The notes under the pieces were generated by a model. It worked only from the letters and a program-made list of their open reading frames with translations. It had not been told where the DNA came from and did no database searches. From Liolophura sinensis (Eukaryota; Mollusca; Polyplacophora; Chitonida; Chitonidae): a stretch of DNA of 64,000 nucleotides. Location: contig NC_088301.1 of the NCBI RefSeq assembly GCF_032854445.1, positions 12,396,281 through 12,460,280 on the forward strand, read 5' to 3'. Shown piece by piece: positions 44,560 to 57,300 of this stretch (within the stretch, counting starts at the first letter, position 1; each line of letters begins with the position of its first letter). The position numbers and the translations under genes are program-made.

Positions 44560-47500
44560 GTCTGTTAACCCTCTTCATCCACCACAAAATATTACAGAGT
44601 AAACCTAATATACCAAGAGAAAGCCTTTAACAATATCTTTGTTGTCTTGACCGATGAATCCCAAATTCCAGTCACTTTCGCCCCCCAGCAGGACAGGACA
44701 AAGTGAACGTTATGTTACAACGATTAATCTGACTAAAAACAAGGAAAGCCAAACAAAATGAGTTGATTCTTTTTATTTTTTAACTTTCATTTTTTTTTAA
44801 CTCAATGAGATGCAAGTCAGACTGAATATATAAGCACGTACTACATAAAACCATTTAATAGACTATTCTATCCCATTACAATGAAACCTTAATGAAAACA
44901 ATGCTGAGTAAAGGTAATTTAAAGCGAAATCTCAAGAAATATCTTTGTTGTCTTGAATGGCCAATTCCAAAACCATCTCTTTCGTCCCAGCAGGACAGGA
45001 CAAAGTGAACGTTCTGTTATATAAAACCACTACTGTATGTGCCGTTGAGAGACGTTCAAATTAATCTGACGCCAAGAATCATATAACATGTATAAAAAAT
45101 ACTTTTTTCTCAGTTTTATATGATGATTTGATCACAGTTTTGAAACAAGATCGATGCAGTCTTGAATGAGGTGTCTGGAGAGTTCTCCCATGCGTACAAG
45201 AACAATTGTGTCGGGCACACCTTTATATTCCCCCGCTGTTGTATGGAATAGGAGATGAATATAACTGTGTTGTGTGTTAAGTAATAGGCCGAGATGCGAT
45301 TTTTGTAGACTAGGGTAAAGAATTGACATTTCTCACTTACGTATCTCTTCAATTCGCTCAAGGTTGATTTGCTGAAGTAATTGATCAGTCGATATCGCTT
45401 TGGGGAGGGCACTTGCAGGTTCTCCCGCGTTCTCACTGGTCGTGTGAGGTCTTAATGACAGTCAGCAGTATAGACAGCGTTAATTAATTTTGCTGTTTGC
45501 TGAGTGAGGTTCATTCAAAATCCCTTGTTTTAAAGCAGTAAAACATTCAAGCCTGTACGTCACGCATAGTCTTAAAAAGTTCATATGTTATTTTATTTTA
45601 TTGTTTATTATTGCTTTGGACAGGACACTTGCAGATTCTCCCGGGTTCTCACTTTTCGTGTGAAGTCGTAACAGCAGTCAGCGGTAAAGACATCGTTAAT
45701 TCATTTGCCGTTTGGCGCATAGTGAGGCTTATTCAAAATCACTTGTATTCCGGCAGTAAAACATGGACGTCTGTACATCACACGTAGTCCTAAAAGTTCA
45801 TATGTGGCTTACCAAAAGTCGGTGGTTTTATATCGACAAAACGGTTTTCTCCACCAATGGACGAAACAGTCCTCCATCTTAGGAGTGAAAAATTCTTCAG
45901 TATGATGTTACACAATAAAAAATAACATTATTAAATAAATGAATGAATGAATAAATAAATAAATAAATAAATAAATAAGTAAAACTCGCCAGATTTCTGC
46001 GATCAATGTTCATGCCTTAATCGGCCGATCAACCAATAAATGAATGCTTTGTGTGAGATACGTATACACGTACTTACGACTTTCAGGCTGTATATTGACA
46101 AGTGTACGGTGAATTTGTTATCTGTCAAAGTTATTTGTCATCTTTGTTCGTTGCAGACAAAAAACTGTTGAGAAAACGGCAATTTGCTGACCCATTTACC
46201 GATCTTTTGTTAGGTTCCTGATATCTGGGCCGTGTAGCGGGCAAGATCGTTAAATCCCTTGGATTGATAAAAATGTCTCAGGCACAGGAATGAGCTGCGC
46301 AGTCAAAGCGATGAACTACCAGTCTTCTTCCTCACAGAGCTCAAAACGAGACTATGAATCTAACTAAACCCAAGGAAAAGGAAAAAATAATTTGATTGTT
46401 GTTTTTCTAAATTTAATTTTTTTAACTTAAGAGGATACAAGCCAGACTGAATATATACGCATGGAATAAATAGAATCATTCATGAGTGTATTTTGTCCCA
46501 TTTCTGTGACACCTTAATGAAAACATTACAGAGTAAACGTAATACAAAGAGAAAGTTTTTAACAAATATCTTTGTTGCCTTGAAAGATCAATTCGAAAAG
46601 CCATTACTTTCGACCCCAGCAGGATAGGACAAAGTGAACGTTATGTTACATAAAACCACTACTGTGTGGACCGCTGGGAGGATTTCAAATGAATTTGACG
46701 CCAAGAATCGTTTACCATCCATAGAACACCATTATTTTTCGCGGTTTTATAAGATGATTTGACCACAGTTTTGGAACAAGATAGATGCATTCTTGACTGA
46801 TGTGTCCGGAGAGTTGTGCCACGCGTTTAACACCTTTATAATCCCCTGCTGCTGAGGTGGAATATAACGGGGTTTGGTGTTAAGTAACAGGCCGAGATGC
46901 GGTTTTTGTGGAATGGGTAAAGAATTGACATTTCCCACTTACGTATCTCTTCCATTTGCTCGAGGATGACTTGCAGAGGTAATTGATCAGTCGATATCGC
47001 TCTGGACAGGGCACTTGCAAATTCGCGGTATAGACAGTGTTAATTCATTTTGTTGTTTGGCGCAGTGTGGGCCTCATTCAAATATAAGCGTCAAGTCCGA
47101 CATTCCTATACCATTCGTAGTCCGTAAAGGGCGTTCCAAGTCGATAATCGCAAGATCCATTTCCAAAACAACGTTTAACACTAACTCCCAAAGACAAAGG
47201 TATGTAAGAAATTATACAAAACCACTTGTCTTCCAGCAGTAAAACATGCAAGTCTGTACGTCACACGTGATCCTGAAAGTTCATATGTGACTTGTGAAAA
47301 GTCGGTGGTTTTTCTATGGACAAAGTGGTTTCCTCCACCAATGGACAAAACAGTTCCCTATCTTAGGTGTGATTCTTCAGTATGATGTTAAACAATGAAA
47401 TAAAATAAATTAATAAAAAAAATAAAGGATATAACTCGTAAGATTTCTGTGGTCAGTTTTCATGTCTAAATAGATCCATCAACCAATAAATGGATGCTGT

Positions 47501-50240
47501 GTGTGAGATACGTATACACATACTTACGACTTTCAGGCTGTGTACTTTGAAGTATGCACAACTAAATGTACATAGCAGATGAGTTATCAACTGGTAAAAT
47601 TAATATGCAATGTCTGTGGTGAAAATGAGTCGAAGAAATATTACATGTACATTGTCATCATGGATGAAACGTACAGACTCCTATGGAAATTGCACCAAAT
47701 AATGATCTATCGGCTTATGTCTCTTTTTAAGAATGCAGGTCATACCACTGTCACGCCACGACATCATAGCACGATGGCGGAACTTACTTTGGGAGGAACA
47801 GGTTCCCCCGAGTGTAAAAAAATGCAGTAATCTCATGCAAATCCAAATCTGTTATTAAAGAAGGGCCCGTCATTAATGAAGATTTTTGGTACATGTATAC
47901 TTAACTAACTTTACAGGCTCGTTAGGTTTATTCTTCCTGACATTTCGTTGGCAGCACTGACAAGTGCACGATCACTTCTAGACCTTCGCTTGTCAAATTA
48001 GGCGACTGGGAATGTTGTTTCCCGCCGAAAAAGCCTCTCATTATGACGGAGTCCTTGGCCAGTAATGCAATTTGGTCACACCAGATAATCTAGGTATATC
48101 AAACCTGTAGGCCTATTAACAGTGTGTTGGAGATAAAAAAAAGTTGTTCAACGGCGTTGTTATTTATGATTTCTGTTCGTGGGAGACAAAAACTGCTGAG
48201 AAAAACGGCAATTTGCCAAGCCATTTACCGGTTCTCTTGTTAGGTTCTTGATACCCGGCTGTGTAGCCGACGAGATCGTTAAGCCTTTGGATTGATAAAA
48301 ATGTCTCTGGAACAGGAATGATTTGCGCAGTCAAAAACGATGAACTACCAGTCTTCTTCCTCGCAGAGCTCAAAACCAAACCAGGACCAAATTATATAAA
48401 GCATGGAACACACAGAACCATTCATGAGTCTGTTTTATCCCATTTCAGTGAAACCTTAATGAAAAACATTACAGAGTAAACGTAATACAAAGAGAAAGCT
48501 TTTAACAAATATCTTTCTTGTCTTGAATGGTCATATTCGAAAAGCGATCACTTTCGACCCCAGCAGGACAAGACAAAGTGAACATAAAGTTACATAAAAC
48601 CACTACTGGGTGGGCCGCTGGGAGACGTTCAAATGAATTTGACGCCAAGAATCGTACAACATCCATAGAACACCATTATTTTTCGCCGTTTTGTTTGATG
48701 ATTTCATTACAGTTTTGAAACAAGATCGATGCAGTCTTGAATGAGGTGTCCGGAGAGTTCTCCCATGCGTACAAGAACAATTGTGTCGGGCACACCTTTA
48801 TATTCCCCCGCTGTGTGGAATAGGAGACGAATATAACTGTGTTGTGTGTTAAGTATAGGCCGAGATGCGATTTCTGTAGACTAGGGTAAAGAATTGACAT
48901 TTCTCATTTAGGTATCTCTTCCATTTGCTCGAGTATGACTTGCACAAATAATTGATCAATCGATATTGCTTTGGACAGTGCACTTGCAGATTCTCCCGGG
49001 TTCTCACTTTCATGTAGTCTTGACGGCAGTCAGCGGTAAAGACAGCATTAATTCGCTTACTGTCTTGCGCAGTGAGGTTCAATCAAAATCCCTTGTCTTC
49101 CACCAATAAAACATGCAAGTCCGTATGTCACACGTGGTCCTGAAAGTTCATATGTGACTTATAAAAGTCGGTGGTTTTTCTATGAACAAAGTGGTTTCTC
49201 CACCAATGGACAAAACAGTCCTCTATCTTAGGTGTGAAACATTCTTCAGTATGATGTTAAACAATGAAATAAAATAAATAAAGAAATAAATAAATAAAGG
49301 ATATAACTCGTAAAATTTCTGCGATCAATTGTCATGCCTTAATGTACCAATCAACCAATAAATGGATGCTATGTGTGAGATACGTATACACATACTTACC
49401 TTCAGGCTGTATACTTTGAAGTATGCACAACTAAATGTACATAGCAGGTGGCGAAACAGTCAGTACCCTGATTTCCTCACGTTGCTGGTAATCAACTGGT
49501 AAAACTAATGTGCAATGTCCTGTGGTAAAAATGAGTCGAAAATATATCCCATGTACATTGTCATCATAGATGAAACGTACAGACTCCTAAGGACATTTAT
49601 GTTGCTTTTTAACCATGCAGGTCATACCACTGTCACGCCACGGCATCGTATAACGATGGCTGAAATTACTTTGGAAGGAACAGGTTCCCCCAGTGTGCGT
49701 ATGTGGAGTTCATACAAAAATGCAATAATCCCATGCAAATCCCCATCTGTCATTAAAGACGTGACAATAATTTAATGAAGACTTTCGGTACATGTATATT
49801 TACCTAGGTTTACAATCTCGTTAAACGTATTCGTCGTGACCTTTTGTTAGCAGCACTGACCATCACTGACGTCTAGGCCTTCAACTGTAAATTAGGTGGC
49901 TAGGTGTCTTATTTACCGCAGACAAAGCCTCTAATTCTGACGTAGTCATGGGCCAGTAATGGAATTTGACCACACCACATAATCCACGTATATCAGCCTG
50001 TATAACATGGTGTTGGAGATGTTGTTGTGAATGGCAGTGTTATTTATTATCTCTATTTGTTGGTGATAAAACTGTTTTTTACACCTTTACCACTTCTCTA
50101 GTAAGGTTCTTGATATCCAGGTTGTGTATCCAGCAACATCGTTGTGTTCTTTGAATTGTCTCCGGCAAGCTAATTGGCTGTGCGTTCAACACGAAGGAAC
50201 AACTGATCTTCTTCCTCGCAGAGCTCACACCAGGGTGATT
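44560..50240 (+). repeat. Tandem array of three long units (about 1.4-2.0 kb each)
   Basis: Marker blocks recur in the same order and orientation. 'gatcgatgcagtc' is at 45150, about 46781 and 48724. 'gagatacgtatacac' is near 46057, 47505 and 49378. 'aacggcaatttgc' is near 46176 and 48206, with a diverged match at 50060. Single blocks of the same family recur at 56.86-57.30 and 60.40-60.73 kb. No intact coding frame is found. Confidence 0.85.
47083..47218 (-). mobile_element. 136-bp segment with tyrosine-recombinase fragment, inserted in array unit 2
   Basis: Absent at the matching point of units 1 and 3 (near 45520 and 49080). Part of it encodes IPFVVRKGRSKSIIARS, like the DIRS recombinase at 58.1 kb. 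It is about 96% identical, inverted, to 54918-55053. Confidence 0.75.
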
Positions 50241-50413
50241 AAATCTAACTAAAAGCATGGAAACGAAACAAATGATTTGATTCAACTTCAAGAGCTCACA
50301 CCACTGAATGTATTAGCATGGAATACATAAACTCATTAATTTGCATATTCTATTCCTTTATATCGTGGTAGCAACCTTGCTGAGAGGAAAATGATGGTAG
50401 GCTACATTACTCG

Positions 50414-50560
50414 AGTGTTTCTGTCAGCAACCTGCGAAGGTTGTGGGTTTCCCGTGGCTTTGTGCGTTTCTTCCGGCTATAGTACTGGCCGCTATCGTGT
50501 AAGTGAAATATTCTTAAGGGCGGCATAAAAAAAAACCATTCAAATAAATAAACAAATAGC
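50414..50560 (+). repeat. SINE family A, 5'-truncated
   Basis: gtcagcaacctgcgaaggtt, tactggccgctatcgtgtaa, ttcttaagggcggcataaaa, AAATAA tail. Confidence 0.78.
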
Positions 50561-51557
50561 TAAAGAAAGCATTGTCGGATATCTGTAAAAGTACAATCAC
50601 ACTAACCCATTTTAATTACTGTGATGAATCACTTGTCTATGCCCTGCAAATTTATGCGTAAAAGGATAAATTAAATTCTCGGTATCGGCTTTGTAATTGG
50701 AAAGCCCGAGGTAGGCTTTGAAAACATCGGCTTTACCCGCTAAAGAATTTGTCGATGATAGAGACGGTGAGAAAATTATGACGTTTCGGTAAAAAATTCC
50801 CCACCTATGGAAATGTGTCGAATAGACATGGTGATGGATGACTGCGTTGTTGAGCGCGTGTTTTAAGATAAAGGAACCTAACCTTACTTCTGCTATGCCA
50901 TCTTCTTCTTTTAGACCCATCATGTCTTCATACAATGGTTCCCGTTGGATCAGTAATCGTCAAACCTTCGCATCAACAATCTTAGTGGTTCAACGTTACA
51001 GAATGTGAGTTTGAGGACAAACAATCGACACGGTGCACATATGGAAATAAACGTATATGTGTGTGTGTGTTTGATACACCCATAACTCGTCCAGTATGAT
51101 TTTAAGGTGATGTCTCTGTAAGTCGGGCCTGTACTTGGCTCTAATGTCAGTTGAAACTGTTTCACGGTGTACTTGGCATAATGGAGATAATGGAAAGAAA
51201 GATTTATTAGAATGCAAAGAGAACAGTATCAGAGAATAGAACTGACATTGAGTGCGGTGAGATTGTCCTCTCCAGGTGTGTGTGACTCCCGCGAATATAT
51301 CACTTAACGCAATGTCTTGGATGTCACACGTGTAGAGAAAAGCTACCGGTGGGCATAATGTACAATCAACCGATCCAAAGGCAGGAAACAAGGTCAGATG
51401 ACCTTGGGAACCCCATGGGGTGTCCACACCATCTCGACAGCTTATTCTGTAAAGCAGGCGAGGCTCCATAGGGGCAACTCAAGGGGTTTACATACCATTA
51501 AGTATGCCAATCGATGAGGGTGTTGTTATAAACAACTAAATAATAATCTGGATAAGA

Positions 51558-51695
51558 ATTTATTTATTTGATTGGTGTTTTACGCCGTGCACAAGAATAT
51601 TTCACCTATATGACGCGGGTCAGCATTATGGTGGGAGGAAACCGAGCAGAGCCCGGGGGAAACCTACAACCATCCGCAGGTTGCTGGAAGACCTT
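51558..51695 (-). repeat. SINE family A, head missing
   Basis: tttatttgattggtgtttta, cagcattatggtgggaggaa, gagcccgggggaaaccta, ccatccgcaggttgctgg. Confidence 0.88.
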
Positions 51696-52864
51696 CGGAA
51701 TGAAGAATGAACAACAGGGTAAATCAAAAAGGACACAAAAAATGCGCAGACTTTTGCTAAACTTCCGATGTACATAAAATACATTATCTCTGTGTTTTGC
51801 TCGATCTGTGAAACATATTTTTATCTTTACACTACACTTTGTCAAAGATTTTGGACTGGTGATATAGTAACTTTAATCGATACTTTTTAGTGCTACCCCT
51901 ATGAGAAGACAATAAATATGGTCTTGGGTCAACATTAGATTGTACATTTGATCTTGACGTACTTATTAATATTCTTCTGTTTCCATTCTACAGGCTTCGG
52001 AGTGCCATTCACATGCCATTTCCTGTGCAGTTTTACCAAAATATTAAAAATAAATTGTTGGTTTTCTTTTTGGGCACTCAGGTTTTCTAGACGCATGTAT
52101 ATCTGGTTTTCGCAGTATAGGTAACAAAATGACCAGGTTAGCTTATTAAATACCTAAAACATACTCGCATTACCTGAATACGGTACCGCTGTGTGGGTTT
52201 GCAATAAAGCAAATCTTGTTTTATTGGGTAACACATTAACATGTGTGGCGAAACTGTCAGTACCCTGATTTCCTTCACGTTGCTGACTGCTTCAAAGCAT
52301 GTCCTGATTTGTATATGCTACAGCCCACAACGGCTGCGTTAGCAGCTAGGCATTTTATATGAGGTTGTTCACTCGCTATATTATCATTTTGCAGCTCTTA
52401 CCTCGAATAACGTCACGAATCTCTAATACAGGTTTGTGCTGCTTACTTAGTCATGTTCTGCCTTTGATATATTTTATTACACTGAAATGCTCTGTGCTCT
52501 GAAGTATTTAGTTATTTCAGTCTTCGTTTACATCAACTCCTTCACTATTTCTGCTTAACACATGTAATTATGCTATTCTGATCTCTGCGCAAGATGATGA
52601 TGTTTGCCAGCGATACAGTGACCCAATTCTAAAGCGTTGGCAGGTGTAGTGCTACACAGCATGGTGGCCTAACTATGGCAATGACAACAACAACCTCATC
52701 CATTACCAACTTGTACCCGCCCTCCCGTATCTAAAGCATAATAATGATAAAAAAACCGCTTTCTTTGTTGAGTCCTCTTAGCTTGGCAGAGTTTACAAAG
52801 TGCAATGATATACAGAGGAGAAACTAACTAAAATGTTACTTTTTTGCGATACCGATCTATACAT

Positions 52865-53532
52865 TGTTATGTGCACAACTGCCGTCAGCTTCTACATTTA
52901 GCTTGTCACTGTTTACATATGCTGAGTTCAGGGCCTGCTGTCTGCCTCTGCCTTAGAATGTTCCAGAATACCCTCAGTTCGGGGCCTGTTTGTTTACAAC
53001 AAGTGTTCAAGAATTTTCTTATTTTAGAAAATTCCACCAGTTTATATAGGACCTATGAAAGCAGGTCAAAAGGGGAGAAAGGAGAATTATTGAGAGTTTT
53101 GGATGCTTTCGCTGTGTGTTACTTTAGAAGGCCTTTTGTGCTGAATTTTGGCGTCTTTATAGCCTCTGGCTTTGTTATATCATATCTCCACCGAGCAGTT
53201 GTTCAGTCTGAATTTGTATATTTAATTTGTGCTCTTGTGTACACAATGCTTATTAGTACACGGACCCTGTCTGTGGAATTTTGTGTATATTTTGTCATAC
53301 ACTCAGTTATACTGTGGATTTATGAATATTACCTCTTTGCAATTTTTAAGCATTGTGGAGTATATGCGTCCGTTTGGACTTGACACCGTAGTACATGTAA
53401 GTACTTTAGTATTTTTAAAAGTCTTGTTATCTATTCTTGTTAAAGCTAATAAATTGTTGTAAAATAAAATCTGCTGGTTTTGGTTACTTTTTGTGCGGCT
53501 AAACTGTCGTGTATTTGGAACAAGCCATCTCT
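52865..53532 (+). repeat. 5' LTR
   Basis: It starts TGTTATGTGCACAACTGCCG and ends near ACAAGCCATCTCT. It includes AATAAA at 53464. It aligns with 55296-56013 with about 20 substitutions in roughly 600 bases. Confidence 0.85.
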
Positions 53533-53977
53533 GATGTTAAACATCAGATTGTTGTACCTAAGGCCGTCTATTATGTGTACAGCAACCAGATTTCCCGAGG
53601 CTGTTCCTTTAAGGAATATAAACACCAAGTCTGTTGTCAAAGCTTTAACAAAGTTTTTTACTCTGTTTGGTTTACCCAAATCCATACAGTCTGATCAAGG
53701 TTCAAACTTTACGTCTGGTATTTTTCAGCAAGTTATGTACCAGTTAGGCATTAAACAATACAAGTCTTCTGTCTACCACCCAGAAAGTCAAGGTGCAATT
53801 GAAAGATTTCACCAAACATTAAAGAACATGATTAAGACTTATTGTTATGACACAGTGAAAGACTGGGATGAAGGTATTCCATTTCTTATGTTTGCTGTTC
53901 GAGAGTCAGTACAAGAATCATTGGGTTTCAGTCCATTTGATTTAGTATTTGGACATACTGTTAGAGACCATTGTTAA
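53533..53977 (+). pseudogene. Integrase core fragment
   Basis: It shows CTATRFPEAVPLRNI, the second catalytic Asp in QSDQGSNFTSG and the catalytic Glu in HPESQGAIERFHQTLK, then LGFSPFDLVFGHTVRD. The first catalytic Asp and the zinc-binding region are gone because the 5' LTR joins directly to mid-integrase. A frameshift follows at about 53975. Confidence 0.88.
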
Positions 53978-54092
53978 TTTATAAGGAACAGTTTCTCAGT
54001 GATGGCACAAGTAATGTAAAATCTTTAGGATTATGTATCTGATTTCGTGCTAAGCTTGTCAGAGCTTGTGAATTGGCTAAAGCCAATCTTGA

Positions 54093-54485
54093 ATGAACTT
54101 AGAAGAATATGAAATGATGAATAGATATGATGAGAAATCTGTTGTTCGGTCATATCAACCTGGTCAGAAAGTTTTAGTATTGTTACCTGTACCTGGTAAA
54201 TGCTTTGATGTCAGATATTTTGGTCCATACGTTGTTGACAAAAAGCTGAGTGAGCTTAACTATGTTGTTAAGACACCTGATCGACGCAAATCAAGTCAGT
54301 TATGTCAAATTAACATGTTGAAACCCTATGTAAGCAGAAATGACACTAACAACACTGCTGTACATTCTGTTAATGTTGTTGCTGCTGACACTGACCAGAG
54401 TTGCTGTAATACATATGATATTGGCGAACAGTTGGTTGACTCTAAGCTCAAAGCTTCAGAATTCGGATGTCTTAAAACAACTTGA
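54093..54485 (+). pseudogene. Integrase C-terminal (GPY/F-like) segment
   Basis: YDEKSVVRSYQPGQKVLVLL, FGPYVVDKKLSELNYVVKTP and QINMLKPYVSR are typical of the integrase tail of IN-first Ty3-like elements. Confidence 0.82.
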
Positions 54486-54830
54486 TTCTAAACTGCAACA
54501 TCTGGAACCCATTCAGCAACAGCAACTGTCTGAACTTGTTTATGCGTTTTCACATTTGTTTCCGGATGTAACATCAAGAACTGATGTCATATTTCACGAT
54601 GTTGCTGTAGGTGCTGTTTTGCTTCAGGAAGACAATCTTGGTGTTGATCATCCAGTTTGTTTCTTTTCCCGTAAACTTAACAAGTTTCAGAGAAGTTATT
54701 CAACAGTTGAAAAAGAATGTTTGTGTGTTATTTTAGCTCTGCAGTATTTTGAAGTTTATTAAACAACTTCGAGACAACCTGTGATTGTATATACTGATCA
54801 CAATCCACTTGTTGAACTTTGATATGGAAT
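54480..54830 (+). pseudogene. Pre-RT segment fused to RNase H, RT core deleted
   Basis: LSELVYAFSHLFPDVTSRTD and VIFHDV (normally just before RT) run straight into AVGAVLLQEDNLGVDHPVCF, SRKLNKFQRSYSTVEKE and, after a stop, VYTDHNPL (RNase H). The junction is near 54603. Confidence 0.82.
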
Positions 54831-54917
54831 TCATGCCTGGAATATTCATTTTCTGCCCGGCATCATTGAAAACTGATGACCGCTTCTCTCTTGTGTGTTA
54901 CCGACTTTATTTCGTAT

Positions 54918-55053
54918 TTGTATAATTTCTTACATACCTTTGTCTTTGGGAGGTCGTGTTAAACGTTGTTTTGGAAATGGATCTTGCGATTATCGACTTG
55001 GAACGCCTTTTACGGACTACGAATGGTATATGAATGTTGGACTTGACGCTTAT
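54918..55053 (+). mobile_element. 136-bp recombinase-bearing segment inside the LTR element
   Basis: About 96% identical, inverted, to 47083-47218. It interrupts the RNase H end of the LTR element, whose coding tail KDNVIADCLSRV resumes at 55138-55178. Confidence 0.75.
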
Positions 55054-55295
55054 ATCTACAGAAAGTTAAGGGAAAGAATCAGAGATTGTTATGGTGGAGT
55101 TGCAAGAATACAATATTGAAAATCAAACACGCTAAGGGAAAAGATAATGTTATTGCAGATTGCTTGTCTCGTGTATAAGTTGTGTATAAAATGTTTAATT
55201 GCATGTGGTTTTACAATGTTTAACATATATTGTTTAACATATATTGTAAGTAGAAAAAAAAAGTTAAGAAAACTTTTTTTCTTGAAGGGTGGGTG

Positions 55296-56013
55296 TGTTA
55301 TGTGCAAAACTGCCGTCAGCTTCTAAATTTAGCTTGCCACTCTTTACATATGCTGAGTTCAGGGCCTGCTGTCTGCGTCTGCCTTAGAATGTTCCAGAAT
55401 ACCCTCAGTTCGGGGCCTGTTTGTTTACAACAAGTGTTCAAGAATTTTCTTATTTTAGAAAATTCCACCAGTTTATATAGGACCTATGAAAGCAGGTCAA
55501 AAGGGGAGAAAGGAGAATTATTGAGAGTTTTGGATGCTTCCGCTGTGTGTTACTTTAGTAGGCCTTTTGTGCTGCATTTTGGTGTCTTTATAGCCTCTGG
55601 CTTTGTTATATCATATCTCCACCGAGCAGTTGTTCAGTCTGAACTTGTATATTTAATCTGTGCTTTTGTGTACACAGTGCTTATTAGTACATGGACCCTG
55701 TCTGTGGAATTTTGTGTATATTTCGTCATACACTCAGTTATACTGTGGATATATGAATATTACCTCTGTGCAATTTTTAAGCATTGTGGAGTATATGCGT
55801 CCGTTTGGACTTGACACCGTAGTACATGTAAGCACTTTAGTATTTGTATAGATACTGCTATACTTTCTTGTTAAACTTAAGTACTTTAGCATTTTTAAAA
55901 GTCTTGTTATCTGTTCTTGTTAAAGCTAATCAATTGTTGTAAAATAAAATCTGCTGGTTTTGGTTACTTTTTTGTGCGGCTAAACTGTCGTGTATTTGGA
56001 ACAAGCCATCTCT
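55296..56013 (+). repeat. 3' LTR
   Basis: It starts TGTTATGTGCAAAACTGCCG and carries a duplicated block near 55850-55900 that is absent from the 5' LTR. Confidence 0.85.
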
Positions 56014-56857
56014 TTATAATACAGATAGTTTGGGTCGTAACAACACACACATGTATATATATATATACTCACACACACAGGCACAGAGCATTTTTAGAAG
56101 TTGTTTTTAGAATCGCGTATGTACACATATCTATCGCGGGCTAAACACCTAACAATCTAAGGAAGAGTCATCATCATGTACAATACTTATAATTCTGTAC
56201 GTTAGGGTGAATGAGTACAAGGTTATGTTGGGAGTCAACCGTAGTAGATAATATGATATATCACTTGTCTAAGCCCTGCTAGCAAGCTATCACTCACGCC
56301 CTGTGTGACTGTTTGCATTTTGCTGTCAATTCTAACTCGATGTCATGACACGGCGCCGGGCGACTGTGGACAGATACATGTAACGTTGCCATAGCTCGTG
56401 AAAGTATGGCTTGTTTCAGGAGGTAAACACCCGTCAGATACCGAAGTATCCATTAGGGAAGGTGATGGATGAAGGCTCTGTGTATTCTAACAAGACAGGA
56501 CTTGGCCATACTCTTGTGGTGCTATCTTTGTCTTTTAATACCCTGTCAGACAAGACTGACGTGTTAAGTGAAATTCTTGTCTAAGATTGGAGACTAATCC
56601 TGTAGGTCCCACACATCTCCCGCTTGAGCATCAACAACACTGGTTCGTCAACGTTACAACACATGCGGGATGCTGGAGTATTAGTGGGTACGGTGAAAAC
56701 ACAGACTTAGACAAGTGTGAATGCGCGTATATAGTTGTGAGTCTATCTTTTGTAACAGATTATATCTGTCCATCAGTTCCTCGAGCAATGTGTTCAAATC
56801 CAGATTTCATCGCTTCGATTTCCTCTTTATAGTGTTACATTGTAATAAAGAAGGGGC
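56014..56857. other. No gene recognised
   Basis: A short CA/TA microsatellite at about 56040-56085; otherwise unique sequence. The end resembles the block at 61350-61400. Confidence 0.5.
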
Positions 56858-57300
56858 CGTCATTAATGAACACTTTCGATAGAGGTATATTTAACTTGCT
56901 TTACAGTCTCGTTAGGTTCATTCTTCTTGGTATTTTGTTGGCGGCACTGACAAGACCTTGGCCTGTCAAATTAGGCGGCTGGGAATGGTATTTACCGCAG
57001 GAAAAAGCCTATAATTATGACGGTCCTTGGCCAGTAATGCAATTTGGCCACACCATACAATCCACGTACATCAACATATACGTATTAGTAGGGTGCTGGA
57101 GACGTTGATATTATTATTTCTGTTAGTTGGTGACAAAAACTGTTGAGAAAGCGGCAATTTGCCGACCCATTTCCCAGTTCTCTTGTTAGGTTCTTGATGT
57201 ACGGGCCGTCTAACGGGCGTGATTGTAAAGTCCTTTGGATTGATAAAAATCCCCACAAAGCCAAAAACGGGACGATGAATCTAACTAAAGCCACGGAAAA
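56858..57300 (+). repeat. Left flanking block of the DIRS-like region (array-family repeat)
   Basis: caaattaggcggctgggaat, ggccagtaatgcaatttgg and cggcaatttgccgacccatt also occur at 47930-48330 and 60400-60730, in the same orientation. Confidence 0.78.

Larger units (their letters stand above)
50241..52864. other. Repeat-rich region, no gene recognised
   Basis: It holds SINE family A pieces at 50414-50560 (+) and 51558-51695 (-), and a block at 51176-51530 duplicated at 60840-61260. Minus-strand open stretches at 50612-51469 match no family known to me. Confidence 0.55.
52865..56013 (+). mobile_element. Deleted LTR retrotransposon, Ty3/gypsy lineage with integrase before RT/RNase H (Gmr1-like)
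   Basis: The LTRs at 52865-53532 and 55296-56013 are about 97% identical. The 3' LTR also has a roughly 50-bp internal duplication near 55850. A purine-rich tract (AAGGGTGGG) precedes the 3' LTR and AATAAA lies near each LTR end. The interior is only 1.76 kb and holds, in order, the integrase core, its GPY/F-like tail, the pre-RT segment and RNase H. Gag, protease, integrase N-terminus and RT core are missing. No target duplication was found. Confidence 0.85.

Noticed and set aside
50612-51469. Minus-strand open frames in the repeat-rich region
   Set aside because: Part of the region (51176-51530) is duplicated at 60.8-61.3 kb with indels that break the frames, so coding is unlikely.
52865-53383. 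Open frame of about 170 codons in each LTR (52867-53383 and 55298-55814)
   Set aside because: The frame is kept in both LTRs, but most of the substitutions between them change the amino acid and few are silent, so there is no sign of protein selection. It is read as incidental LTR sequence.
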